This document shows positions 53,201-53,326 of a stretch of 64,000 nt of DNA, in pieces. Positions within the stretch are counted from its first letter, which is position 1; each line of letters begins with the position of its first letter. The notes beneath the pieces are model-generated. The model saw only the letters and a program-made list of their open reading frames with translations. It was not told where the DNA came from and made no database searches. This stretch comes from Pontivivens sp032464575 (GTDB taxonomy: Bacteria > Pseudomonadota > Alphaproteobacteria > Rhodobacterales > Rhodobacteraceae), in contig JAWDKM010000001.1 of NCBI GenBank assembly GCA_032464575.1, forward strand, positions 434,001-498,000, read 5' to 3'. A program made the translations under genes and the position numbers.

Positions 53201-53274
53201 CGTTGTTCGAGGCTCTCGACGTGCAGCTTCCGACGGGTCCGGCCGGCACGCGGCCCTCTGAGCATTCTGTTCAT
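17203..53274 (-). CDS. Giant LEPRxLL/DUF4347/RTX-repeat secreted or surface protein (12,023 aa)
   Basis: An uninterrupted 36-kb reading frame, with a GGGAG site 9 nt before the ATG. Residues 22-31 (LEQRVLLSAD) are a LEPRxLL-like export/sorting motif, preceded by a basic stretch but no hydrophobic signal peptide. Residues about 73-225 are DUF4347, with H133-G and A-C175. From about 230 to 6,700 follow alpha/beta-rich modules punctuated by at least 11 copies of an LP-x-x-G-x-S-L motif, and a Leu-Pro-rich tract at about 5,410-5,525. A Gln-rich linker lies at about 6,725-6,780, an RTX-like block at about 7,060-7,280, many small beta modules to about 9,500, and a long Gly/Asp beta-roll region at about 10,260-11,790. 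The C-terminal tail is basic and repeats SLEQR (11,988-11,992). The protein is strongly acidic and nearly cysteine-free. Adhesin or surface-layer roles are plausible; the function is unproven. Confidence 0.93.
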   Translation of the reverse strand: MNRMLRGPRAGRTRRKLHVESLEQRVLLSADLIPLAPELPDEPPAFEREIDAPAPSPETTAAATEQEIAAPRELALIDTRAGSLDDIVDALEAAGFSADSSAEKSFAIVSSAQEIVAALGEGGERDAIHWLTHGNAAGLTLGTELMSADVTGDDPVVQALGDALAPGGDLMLYACDLADGLLPKRLASLTGADVAASDDATGHAALGGDWVLESHWGDIQASALSLEEVAGLRLDDVATSNLRLIEDLLKDRAATDVADRPAIDAALAALTDVFETSGAFDGITVPADANWALSAIESSLVAELGGEADPFDWLANGLADVADAISAAALDAGHAAFAARVAELEAERGDVIANFVTDLSSAERASLVAAFLGSAQDLDAVRAGIETRLAAAVTSGTFLTLTTAEQTTAQGVLTDRVLSLFGGLALSFDGTGELTAELILDGTMADLPADMLPDTDDWTALGLSALDGAAAEGQARLASRVALTYAAASTTQVMSHAAMLDLAPAASLSVEATRDATGQAASAQTVSFDPAFEAGDYTLTIGTASLTASFASAPTLAELISGLRAEAGYDDLPAKLTAVDGLLTLVWEENGVRSESATLAGPSGAVTPTLTAGQDAVVEIQRLAAAPRAGTGYSLNAGGLTFETERLADATIDALAEALRAAEGYDESLFTIDTDGGALRLTWADPQAVAALATLTPSRASFTDGPFAVAPEAGLDRIRLSVTQDTTDGITRNAWMMRLPLDFGEGDLADMFTGDYVIGSSGTGAPSFILSDSQLLGTTEPSARAVLQAARDGDVAAWVDATWAGDVLDRLPANHPVGADGMAAMGLLALERQFAEAPVGGNDKTVVTPGLRPEAVPQTQVPILRVGETDGTGTDDIVSLADLAGVGQADGALPALIARVGTEIADAWATLAPASRTGAALQSIIAGITQSQFRGESTVDDAALGWTPGSRTFLSYATGTRTLTLAFDEFELRDIAAARGLYDEIAMLRGVGERTTEATVGLDLTMSFVAGDLDPDTDLSIGLKMRPALEVASDGDPIWARLDSDLPGEPSVLLAQAEGGTGTVLTVEIRQGLELTGGTWQPEADTTATATFELSFADPRKAGGLTAALAELNGVYTLSFSGADALRDLRALDTGTAGFLDAADDIAALYQLKLSTVDADFAGAWLDALGAIPDLAATVPPLGVSLYDLATGAAGADDLDEWMRTALTEAIEAGAGSDTLSDFLADLNALTGFGISGDAASGYTVDFSRSNVALPDRVLDFSAISALSFAVGGALSSRTAKTRLSAKAQAKVELVTEDGKLTFRTTFADLNEALSLDVVMGDQALGSFSPDALADGSAGLSGSAALTLDLGGIGPVTTTGGAFALSAVVETAAPGSDLPGGAVPLMTLDDTASAGWLMRLPTTIGGEATVLDFTADGFAALGIDGVERFLVNDAEAELTAALNEAADRITDGWLTGAGTADDPLTALLKSVVDTGASDSDFMSAPIPLLGGRSFLDILDTDGATLDTLGSEVATRLAAAVSAAAHAGVEDARDTAALIAALDSIAGMTGAQTVNDGLLDELRYSVALEDVLSTVIESGVADLFDLEGTGLDLENIALPDALRLVADLDITVDIGLKRTGAQFESFVEISHVEGGLALTPNDGSAGNPLLGVPLRSTVGDGGASTSTVTIGDQTFQMLESATSRLIFAPRWTFAAADADLSGGILPRMDGDANLTIAIDTRDGAGGTESAIIVDLIDDTLPRVENIARFTDGTINATGIVGDFGGQTASAIDLRPGTSFDVVRDIGGALDALETRLAGDLFGDVLGVEVPYAGGLTLAGIIEQGGVTLFERLGLQALSDWIAVNGADQDSVALSALVTALEGVLADAGAVNAQPGHDASLPDAVSLRYDVMPADVGGVQTPRLILELNPIFDVAFTAEADLDAAAIEAMLGLPAGSAIGGGGTREGDALLRLAPRFVLAMNGDPATTQIGSGTGFGFDVRDADGTAGVITLDRAGSGGAAQVSVDGTAVSFDFSAATVTLAQAEDQASVTLDLGDSWSDLGSVTTNAALNASGLSADLSATADATVPSAAAVSVTFGQKSMLPAGPITTAADAMPEVTVTPPSLAPVTSPALVGLEDFDLADLATQLDAALSALTNSQFSATGTDVLHQELPLIGKSLAELLNLDAGLNAIQAAIASAPSTAAAQLQDILNDALSGVSGGTLTAVVDAPETVDALTRNMMSVILELRAPATAPVIDDIGLETFSELLGIPLPDATVDGVTVALEGSVGRYERVLTIIDPAPQDLGTGYTLGEGDPLEWRDADGVLRAQGVIRAVEMQSDRTVLRVEWQSWDDSADRTDWVLNRVVLDAGLNTLELPVTSEIRVAQERQNTATLDAAAGSVGDTVTYSDAGGVRAVGEITGISGTDLDITWTTWDDADRTGWTFAIDGTSATVTAVSAGTALGDAEGLLGQVRLDIDLRTIAATVTGGVGSAAAGAWFEVVRGGDVVGTGTLASPAVTSGSVGLVLATGAVESGDTIRVYGADRQGAEVATMVVDTAQAIPLVLLDTFGSRIDAEARLELAAGADLLSFDLPLLGTAGAAVTLASASGTTLATADISVGFGGENPIWTAVLPTLGGTAVQPTMAVSLTSDTELEVEAELGGTTADLGAATLTASLEDGTLTAPSLTLASGDLVDAARNAFGAGVAGWTDLSGLVTAFDEIVAQVLGDPAGAHDLLDTVLPGIGQSIEELTGLRAALTAAQDALAAGRDRAPEFAAAIIHDAMTEAGNPLFFAPDELLVTVEEGATPGTLALNIDGDRLVSGLVDLGLDLSSLDLAGAGLAGLGLTDPSLLKISADGAQFEYALSLALDIDVEIAADGTIDWGTGEQTLLDVKTLGRVGPADVSFAIDAGSLGTYGLRALDSEILLSKDGATLTDDALADQLDTSGAGFTVTRASGGALTIEAEGAVRAGLDLYRDYNDQLTRIEFDDNGTQITPFENAVLEGSFAWGGSSVETALEITGLPTGFTPDLRAVLMPQLDEFSALTIDDLIGLADGMSDWLENGGGDSFLEMDLPIAGRSIGDLLPVAQLFTAIETGLNAVKAVTGGYANQLLAVEELVNAQIAKLTGWTNPPVFVLSLAAQPGSIWTQGAPVQALEMRLTFEDTRTEGANLDLTLADLFDVGSDDFVAGGLSAQASIEAGVTGTLVMGAELPVDLSQRRLGDLATDADLIEPRLYIGDATGLDFTLSAAAEDVSASLTLGGASGVGLYVEGGRAALTNATGDGPATLSFVVPDTAAGRHLISGTVAGAGAVTAATGAVEALTLVTLSQPAALGGSVRVVNADIFDRLSRTTGADWDAAATDAFGVITAAGSQMLLDGDVSSQIEAGEALRRVIANSALDVSGAVRAGSTQMDLTLTAGDADRFANYSHVLVSFTEGGVAKSMALPILGTDGAVLSIAVPAGEWTGAWTDVVVEAVDNDGTRSADAATATDVQVGDSTGIAYTLTLDTTTAAAVLAGLEPLSEASGATTSDLFFAEAGIAGRVLAVDGTTGEVVAVLFGLDADGQALVEGGDASAMAAALAASTVTLGDLPVFDRNDLVPTLDAAIHLDLEVRTTTGGLKVAELDVTETLADLVAGASLPSFDLASLVTVKPTITLSSVETQVDAALERLKVMTPAELVAHLKGALEMMVDGDAAGAFLDTELPFAGQTLDEATGLRSKLTALIDALDTAGQPDDLAAWAAQAAAEARLPEGTLTLDYVEIDDANRADLAAELGDLTNRNWAVRVGLSLDQFFEEALTLSLDLADLGDIGPIAGEALSGAFSLAGSVFGTARAALDLAIVGTGLTGADARLLTSSGLTVGVGMDVQTGAGSGVGLSDKVRALLGNAFDPQFSLEGGALWIDTGVEAREVTLTINRGNTPMTADDFAVGDAVVQDGTYGVVQSWDHEMGTLVVLGPVGAFGTAEELFALNDNGTVPATGGYTVTEASPAATDRLTAELAAGGQRYVQVGDKLVSGAWTGTIESLAASDGTVALRAETPDETLSGSPDRVIEFSDGQEVAQGTFGGAVSTLTGDVTLGAIEGSRVGTDGTTRTLVEATAGVALSMLEGTYLIDGTGRIFEVTDATVTGLWLRAVGHDGLPVAGDTLAAPLLTVDSATVGALVPGVERITVNVGADANRIGDWLDQVRLLTDGAHWFEVTSHDRGRGTVELRALDGGIPSGTLYVASLAAELGPLSNVADQAGQASISVGIVDADGRGYVGLGSASETSAITASEITGGWLLDVDPADFAGATHVRQTVGGGSVEARILGTENGMLLLGEGAAGFAGAGQFVPVTRTTLATDTVESGDITRTLGLDISGVTLTADISDYELYWKDGSTLNLVSSSLSEDGGTLTWTGADFDRTGFDPTDGWVLRRETAAAVADDPATTTVDESAPAQYEELDFTGAAGAEVTIASTAFGDAQVGDKVQFAGILLTVTAADATGFSADVDTDAGAAIDGASDGDEAVLRRVTTDTAVTADAATLSAARYQIVATDGAGLRLGDVVTGSVTGQQGTVVGLSDGSATIALYVAETIETDTAGLTAGDDFTTADGRTGRILSIGTGEITVAFDQTGAFRATSGSGASEVTGDTLAREADAISLSAQASGEIGLFLPMTIRLSASDFATGIVSARANFEGANVALPEVTVPDALSTYLTDRYREVAGNIASLKEGLSYAQVIDGILMALDVMMGTDGQGGLIDAELPFLNKSLADLTGIGGIRDEIAALRDAPAASLTKLESLLTDALEAILPSDGTAPTVAVALEPYETQGGTTDKLRLTMAVTDYGFDREVSMDVDQDDLSEELLGGADLGPLAFSAGATVKAKAKAEMRFDVIFGLDLSVPVGERPPAQVFIGEMTGLSVAVEALKLIPKGETSLDLGVASGKVAIADGAEIALDAGTMTLSNLPGDTDYSDLVGKQLQQGSAYFTVESYFPGTVGNTDGWMKLRVTDGKPELGTAITYSDRAGSIIASEIVTDAGTEKLRVHVEDPAENWTGGLDDWPGTPELASTSTLKLSDGTVRVLDGLALAGGAVIQGLTLNADSGIAALKMDRDVSGVAALARGTIINLGDGLTAVIVADVDPLANDVLVVAFTGDVVPQVQLVSYDLPLTLQNGDELTLPGGHAILSNLGVNADGSRFTASLAISDGSGGVQTAATATSLLETLGPGQVWTDGSTAYRVTALDRQAGTVELLMLESGAVEVSAAYTAAAVPTLDAMDFGGSTLTPAQVIVTAEGVTFRFATGDDLTALETALSGATIDIGGVTVDTDDITFKKDRRTLGIESAAVSMGESAQWTVSTPASIGAISDLFEGAGLTLVDDPIYFSLRPVGQDSADYLLYAGQDADGDNSFGADETGLNNVARFWNVEGTANTDAAAVPPAVSTTFSGLRMRFALPLEVSGAVADIELPPVEIPTFDIDFDLPSINFGIGIPTLPDLPNFALPGLFSLPGLDLPNLPGLPDFDLPDLPDLPSITLPSLPSLPGITLPDLPLSLPDLPDLPGLPAIGLPSFDITLPDIDLKGALLGAMDFDGALSLTELLELIEEVSSNFTTPGQLGNTALTAELPVLGFSIDSKLGLVDVFRTIENAVANLDGSFLELQDILDKELAKLGFDAGEGADARAKIARVDYGGDGDRNDLVIGIDIAKGFTETLDLDVSLAALLAQAGLPTELQNLVELAGEIEVDLGLTAGLRIDIGVNLENIATPLVFLGSGTAAYVDLDTELLAAALEASLFSGAVAVTTNTTNVEKLRLGMTGDDTTKTLKVGLGNTTDGTDERIFRNAADKLVATGLGVDGKVFGLEGMAVEIKSEERFEVRAPVFGELDFAGIGVDAFSTKLFDLDISFNPLPTNGLAAPAFTAATSGDFATGAADNFVYLQFTLADGIASLDESILRDIQNLGATTFDFAAVAKAIKTFVSITKTDIAQQVLTADIPLVERSIDEMMRVNDILDLLDAAADDIIAAATGDGNLAALNDALADALFANFGADNGLSAAQQEDLKKSLLLEARLTFTDDGGTPVANGLALDFDIGLIALGLAHGLNVQNSFTKRIKPQDYLPNAELNALRALGVDIELEIAPIDLQLDFDLGLKGGFGVEFDTFGNPNPTVTVKEGTGVFVDMGARAHVAEAELSAGLTFIPGAEIAATVLDATLAIDADGDVELNADGSIKDDGAARLEYSLDQDVVLTGAAAGNLATASAKIAGQAALMVPTYFPVRSNPLTGSDALVTDEWLAQEANRYAKYQDGDLPDFVQRNAIFLGYDLSNLLTADNPADYITYYIPNPMPQMGLGMFIEDPLLLVEGLEKLLTALDAQMRRAPIFQLDLPFVGDALSKGADFISSTLIDPVNGALGDLSSLIKAEKAKNGGEFTTVDLLQFALFELFEEVNDATGINFVDADGNAITHYNQVDVSLTDNYDDLLIKMRAMGDIFPPIDVDLDLAGSVPGLPLSFDSDVGITFGMQYDIALGFGVSFIDGALDFYVDTEANPNRPEELVIEAYADLDDDARLTAQLGFLQFEMENLRKNGHKELTAKLAADILDSGKVADDGRLSLLKELKGIKFSDIFNATFDAGAEVSLSAVSSFGGSADFPRFLTDIHYSQVFAKVDLSKPMDQAVFGDAPEVELADMRLDLGAFISDFAAPILKEVQKITKPVADALSPIVDPLPMVSDLLGAPTSVLDMIEMFGGKGVAKYVKFFKVVKAIIDIVNSIPTDADGVMINFGSYKFGDAGDVRQQVTYDNDQQRQQTQVQAVDPQAQAKSGQAAATTNRPSSNSGGKKASGQTQGFLSKLKGVEGLRFPVLEDPMTAIGIFTGASNVDLVVFDVPTLEIEARVSKDIWIWAPFLSASFTAAVTARANLSFGYDTRGLNLYRDSGWSSPEYLAYGLHARDWNDDGSENTELEIDLEISAAAQIGGNYLVMRVAAGIRGGIYGDIDFDLNDVANREGVYDGKVYVDELAYILERDPLGLFDVSAEFRAKVDAFVSIKLKLLFTTITIVDIQKTLVDVLIWRFDYHKHFQLAPLGEVDGNGVLTVFTSDAADRITVHQTNDGRILIDAAGATQRFENVKEISINGQGGDDRIFIADTVQDRKIRVRLGEGNDSFISEADTEIFVDGGAGDDTLLQTGARKVTFRGGAGSDTLTGGEGDDQLFGDDGDDVIYGDEQVAAFGTSNGRGYGGKDYIYGGAGRDALYGQYEGDFLFGDAGDDALFGQIGDDALQGGADNDTLMGAEGADDLRGISGDNTLIGGKGDDKVTGGTGADRIEWTVGEGEDQMTGGAGADLFVGTATGTTADTVEIDSEDAATRIRWQAAIQEILELAGVETIDLTLGEGEDNVIVHAPEVAVDATSLVLELGTGQGDDVDTDLVRIVGRDDADDVIGAQASVGTSSTWTIYQGFGTDEDLATRLSSGTARQEIELRGHYQTTDAQDGVRVETGGGDDVVDLSAFRVPASSDGLIRHVQAGAGNDRLIGSELADLLDGGAGDDYYDAGLGADVFLDLSGTDTLVHDGAAHIASGESVRFDAEGEALELRHVNASGTVTLSERELIRGIDTLLLSGTSADDTFSVTEFTRRLVIDGRDGSDTVLTRASAGVERFGIEVNSTNAVTLDGTVTDPGDGALVVGLDLIELTLAQASAAVASIVPKVTVVRGTQSGVIGTVQTYSHTTGKLTLSDATGVPEHGETFEVVGLAATTTTPISFAGDNLSALAEGDILTLPTGGEREAILRVLSIDTQLGTFTGELLSGEIETAETFLGASGGGQVNATTASSRTAEVPVEVTVATLSGVSVGELLEAADGSLFRVSQVESAQTVLELIAGRWVTGMTAGGQTLTALAGDPAVSGDVTTALLTDYTYRVGVEADFAADLAEGPAAQIEQRLKDGDRVILFAVSEIAGVQNAQAVEVTAISSTGITLSTGATLAPGTTLYDLVPGGTSLTPPIDVDVTTAAGAQPVLVLGADQADGTLTYIEQNLLGGGAETRAFARISSEIAEGNTVTLYTAQGHAVEISALDTVSGSVTFAFADPTGTGDQRARVAFSDMALYESAGDAAIDTRPILRLGEASVTGEPISLSAARTIARDFGSEIVTGSADVRVAGIADTFYAGQSVVILDGSSDGTRAEVVEQKRDVSALNITVVDSGADATTVLEGFAYTGPAAGYVPPADAMVLGLDIAVVRVPAGFEGLFIEGQTVWAVDPSVDKTADPTGWRTAIGTVEVYKAGAGELHIRMADGAAPIGFGTMLYSEFATTQGGSFVVTDDVRPELSNKRVVFTNSTTLGEMGFNTGDSLITADGRELVEVGYAGPAVDGNGTLIGGTGQDLTFNRLRNGTQPFQPTQQLTVIEKTGSGFTSTTVPTLVIGNAAFDVDLGSDYWEIKLEPGSSAALAQYISDNSIDLAVTELYISSAFGTGETQGLDTGRIVSLDTDTAIIEVEVLDVDRAEANLVREPGTALNFRDVPVVVPKGVIFTPTNVARAGDTVTVTLDGNTFPDFDIDEELTHLYRQDADGNVIGVALIDRTATEASFAAGGFDVIAHVVAGTTSDFSALGDQWAFRGGIDIAATVASVVTQADGTVEITLAADAALDIVTTEGVADLLQVYGLENSPTAAGRITGVEFTGGAYVLTVTKGATATLPVAGDALRLTSAERMPAYIMPTGTDLTGMVVDYTARISLDQLDWDLVEHVQTVTLDDASGLSVGGTIALDADGTVTGEITAIAGNDVTITLNRGADVFSGVSTAELVREDDPVGLNQWAVGTATLVTTANQTSLTLGGKTVAVQDVSDALTRVYAVELTYTPTAEEQVVLDAQENGTTLTAEQALFAETLLTPFRPLVNDRLTLRDGTNGMDQATVLDVVDVDGRYFGIVEVTYQDLADPAFNAGDVVSGRTVTVASDVTETDRVIDAATFDSLSAQTLIDARARDFYAGQPFTATAPDGSTLVGTVSDWNGDTRVITLTELRDTTPDFDQSFFDLIGDGETISSDIDTSGAVMVGNGVELTLDTLGAAPVLGATVTGNGSSIGTVAALDSGVLQVRGTSNTLAAGTVVAWTGADGNGYSVTLGAELTAVDSIFTIGAPALADLPVTGTMLRAGGIEIGRIATIDGDTVTLVITREALAGGTGAALLQAGQSVSWSTSAGTEPTTTIGAIANDAVIGITLRDTALQPVSGDTVRLEGSTIGTVTSWDADEGALFMTVATTDIEMLGRDDLLTIARTDGLGDYRVQEVKTVSVSGATALVRVYVEIQPDAAPESGDALTDASGNVIGEIAVWDPDKREATVHLDAGHLGDVWFGSDLRVNNAAGTLAYEVVDLRFGSVRYPATGSTAADALSGGELSLQDLSLDYDGAGQGVIVTSLDPSLWTDTFTYTGTRFENADSVIVGIDRIPDGGTFDEQREFRPGVTDARKHDFRVDKSQLQISQDAGDKQRLEGATLVSIPDLVDQRFISYSGAEQLFLHGTEGQDSFTFDNTGALSYAYGHGGKDSFFLGSVVSTRQAPNPEGTGSVTVVETTAGASDTTRLYGGSGNDYFQVYRNKAESFLFGDAGDDTFFVKATLGVTNLGSGKGKNKVGYNKNAPLHIDGGSGFDTVILEGTEIGDRFIVFVDDAGVQQIKGAGLNLASIKGVESIQINAIDGDDTIYVYGVTSDTRLTVNTGRGSDTIEVGGPARFFDPVDQSIQLDTSSPDALVPVIEYVEVEEQVPGYTRIDLVPQPDGTTLSVAVFVPGYTVTKRVATVVLRPVSGATQSEKKALSLDAVRIGAVNDLSTFDNLVQLDGASGSDVIDFKLYGDRDGSRADGEFGVTTQRDVTIRALKAVYGQSYVPDESELVAEDSPENTSYGWLRGFGGSSQGILLDNAELVRIQLGDANNNFIQSGLDSDIEYAVISLGGGDDVVKVGRVLTDAEREALDVSRLDSDVLALVNGAWAARLAAAGLDALDVMTLAALDQVTLSGNTPEVVNWFDALDLDARGTGFLAAAREGEVGDTSFITSRVLLIGGDGTNALTLYNNAQSVDRHVQTTAQEYKPFNPADPTTSSPDEVSTDPLKARIAFTQVDIRNRADEDGEGITSSIAINAFDTTELYLGGGNDAIELISVAQPLSIHAGAGDDEFFVGSRPTDVLGSDLDGINTTVRLDGGSGSSRLVVSRAGDRDDTQVVELASNSITMRHDQGADTIATSIKYEATLSSAEESDSVISGYDRGIVVYTGDGADKQVTIKSVRNDSPTRIYLGDGDDEAQVLSTAAERTVLEDHDSDPTTPDRVVVVGDANLGLSNVAGELAHDILQVFGGEGADTIDLSAALANVRAYGGAGDDHIKGSTGFDILVGGLGDDTIEGYGAAVIGTPAEDTLWGQQLEVIAGDEIGLFIDPSSDAYDARWMEAGGTYFFDRADDPGSLLDLSADTLDLTPLANAVDADGRLLEEYRGADPLAQWFSIETEEELLSEGGDDALFSGIATPRLDALTPTTISWQRAIGDAAGTETATTHEWLTGTAVMIGGAGSDRILAGNTDAAHIHGHLLAGDTVRITLYDADADARRFHMIDVVDLDVTQDNRPIGHDWIQYGFGPATVLAGQGHDVVIGGHDWTEAGLLPEGTDVQRVLSDAGQVVLLEASLTGSDAGLVELMQTDQSLAGGDDVIVVSASDTDAIAGGGDDVIRVGYVHVAQPDAADRDGDGDVNEPLPLLGSVTFDALAGYVAGAGWNVLLGLAPLPAAVTSRGGLRVRLVADYGDLRRDAPVNLPSVPALASFDPADGLEVYTLRSQIPDEDFAAIFSSTQLKGDGGADDVALNQAIADVVLGEGDDRLVAEGAASTDAERGLAVIADTGAIDRLRADDRLVRVDYSPADTRVGVPLTSADGDPQLYRGGDDSVTIGAGNHVVMGGAGDDTLSLGAGTDDFTQIVSGDATTIFFDPRTGVAERTLVHMVAGENDPVIIAEREADPNGPGFADTITTGGGRIVVAGGLGDDRITTGGGRAAIFGDQILMTALDTSGAEPVIRLTDESLGIPGGDDVVDSAAADVVVIGGGGDDTLNLQGGDPAGTTSGRAIAIGDYGEVRFAQPTGWTEIPVTATDMLAFGTLVSITSLDTETTDTGADTIRAESGTKYVIGGGGADRILTGTGRDVLLGDTGELGFTDGLLRTVTSTRDVDGTILEAGGDDVIATDVGDALVLGGIGGDTITTAAEVTVAGVATPREAGATDRVVIFGDNGTARYTAAGDLVDLVSGDGLARDGSGDTISSGDATAHVLAGVGDDVITLADGVASLLADLGTITYSATLRDRVDEIETTSTLQSLHGADTVTLGDGALAMIILGAGDDSLTGGDLTLAHVAGDLARIDVDATGGDLLTLTSLDTATTAGADVITLGDGVLRAILGAGGDTLTQGDGDASVIGDHGVITADATTFEIVEIEALATNAARPVAGADRWTAGDGRHLGILGALGDTALLGDGDVALLADHGTLTFTTGGLLDHLIDDTEDGGNDSVTIGDATLAAVILGIGDDSLTGGDLTLAHIAGDLAEIDLDPATGNLLTLTSLDGATTPEGDDVITIGDGTLRAILGTGADTLTQGDGDAAVLGDYGVITADTTTFAIVELEADIDDPAFTGGGDDRWTSGSGQHLGIMGTGGDTLTLGSGDAAILADHGTIELTDQQFLDTVTALTTTGGGDDVISIGSGRTVVMGGDGNDRITTAGERDILFGDGGVAEFAPELGSFLTPQLLTPLLPTVEGADTLRGGAGEDILFGGAGGDTVEGGSDRDFVIGDFATMTFRNGLELKVETTAELQDFGGDDLLTSNFDADFVFGGAGLNSFDVAAGRDVVFETFGALEFTPGAGLDNISAYFNLGVSGGILDNRAVETNTARSIFDNLAPQLGTVDGAGISASEARANAKVKMQAFDRFMSSFAGMLQDLQGPGTDLMRPMGGQGMQIDGAVKTGRSALRGYLGVGAEDLDIFPAQGEVTLPEADPLEAGDPGLPPELQEGVAAATSEEAEDDLLALIDLGDDETAQGEAAAALLALTAPALRRRKARAGSLEQRLRNWSGAGFDLRRTAGGPRSGAPVQSPQTKG
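17930..22500 (-). repeat. C-terminal Gly/Asp beta-roll (RTX-like) repeat region of the giant gene
   Basis: The translation here is dominated by GGxGDDxI/L nonapeptide-like units (for example GGAGEDILFGGAGGDT near 18,170 and GGGADRILTGTGRDVLLGD near 20,030). They resemble calcium-binding RTX rolls but are spaced by longer strands such as GDxGxI. Calcium binding after export is expected for the better-conserved units. Confidence 0.75.
18430..19521 (-). repeat. Two-copy 546-bp in-frame tandem duplication
   Basis: Corresponding anchors such as agatcgccc at 18842 and 19388 are 546 bp (182 codons) apart. The protein copies share the sequence order ILGxGDDSLTGGDLTLAH, LLTLTSLD, TLTQGDGDA and DRWT. 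Copies are clearly diverged at DNA level. Boundaries are approximate. Confidence 0.75.
31440..32090 (-). repeat. Internal RTX-like calcium-binding repeat block
   Basis: Residues about 7,060-7,280 of the giant protein contain close-packed GGxGDD units, for example GGEGDDQLFGDDGDDVIYGD and GGADNDTLMGAEGADDLRG. These are the best RTX consensus matches in the protein. The block lies mid-protein, unlike the usual C-terminal position in type I substrates. Confidence 0.8.
36700..37040 (-). repeat. Leu-Pro-rich tandem repeat in the giant gene
   Basis: Residues about 5,410-5,525 alternate LP-x-x units (LPDLPNFALPGL, LPGLPDFDLPDLPDLP and so on) for more than 100 residues. At DNA level this is a run of ggcaggtcn-type units. 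It may form an extended polyproline-like spacer. Confidence 0.8.
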
Positions 53275-53326
53275 TCTGTCCGCTCCCTGTTCATTGCCCC
53301 ACGCAATCAGGCGGTTCGTTGGGTCT

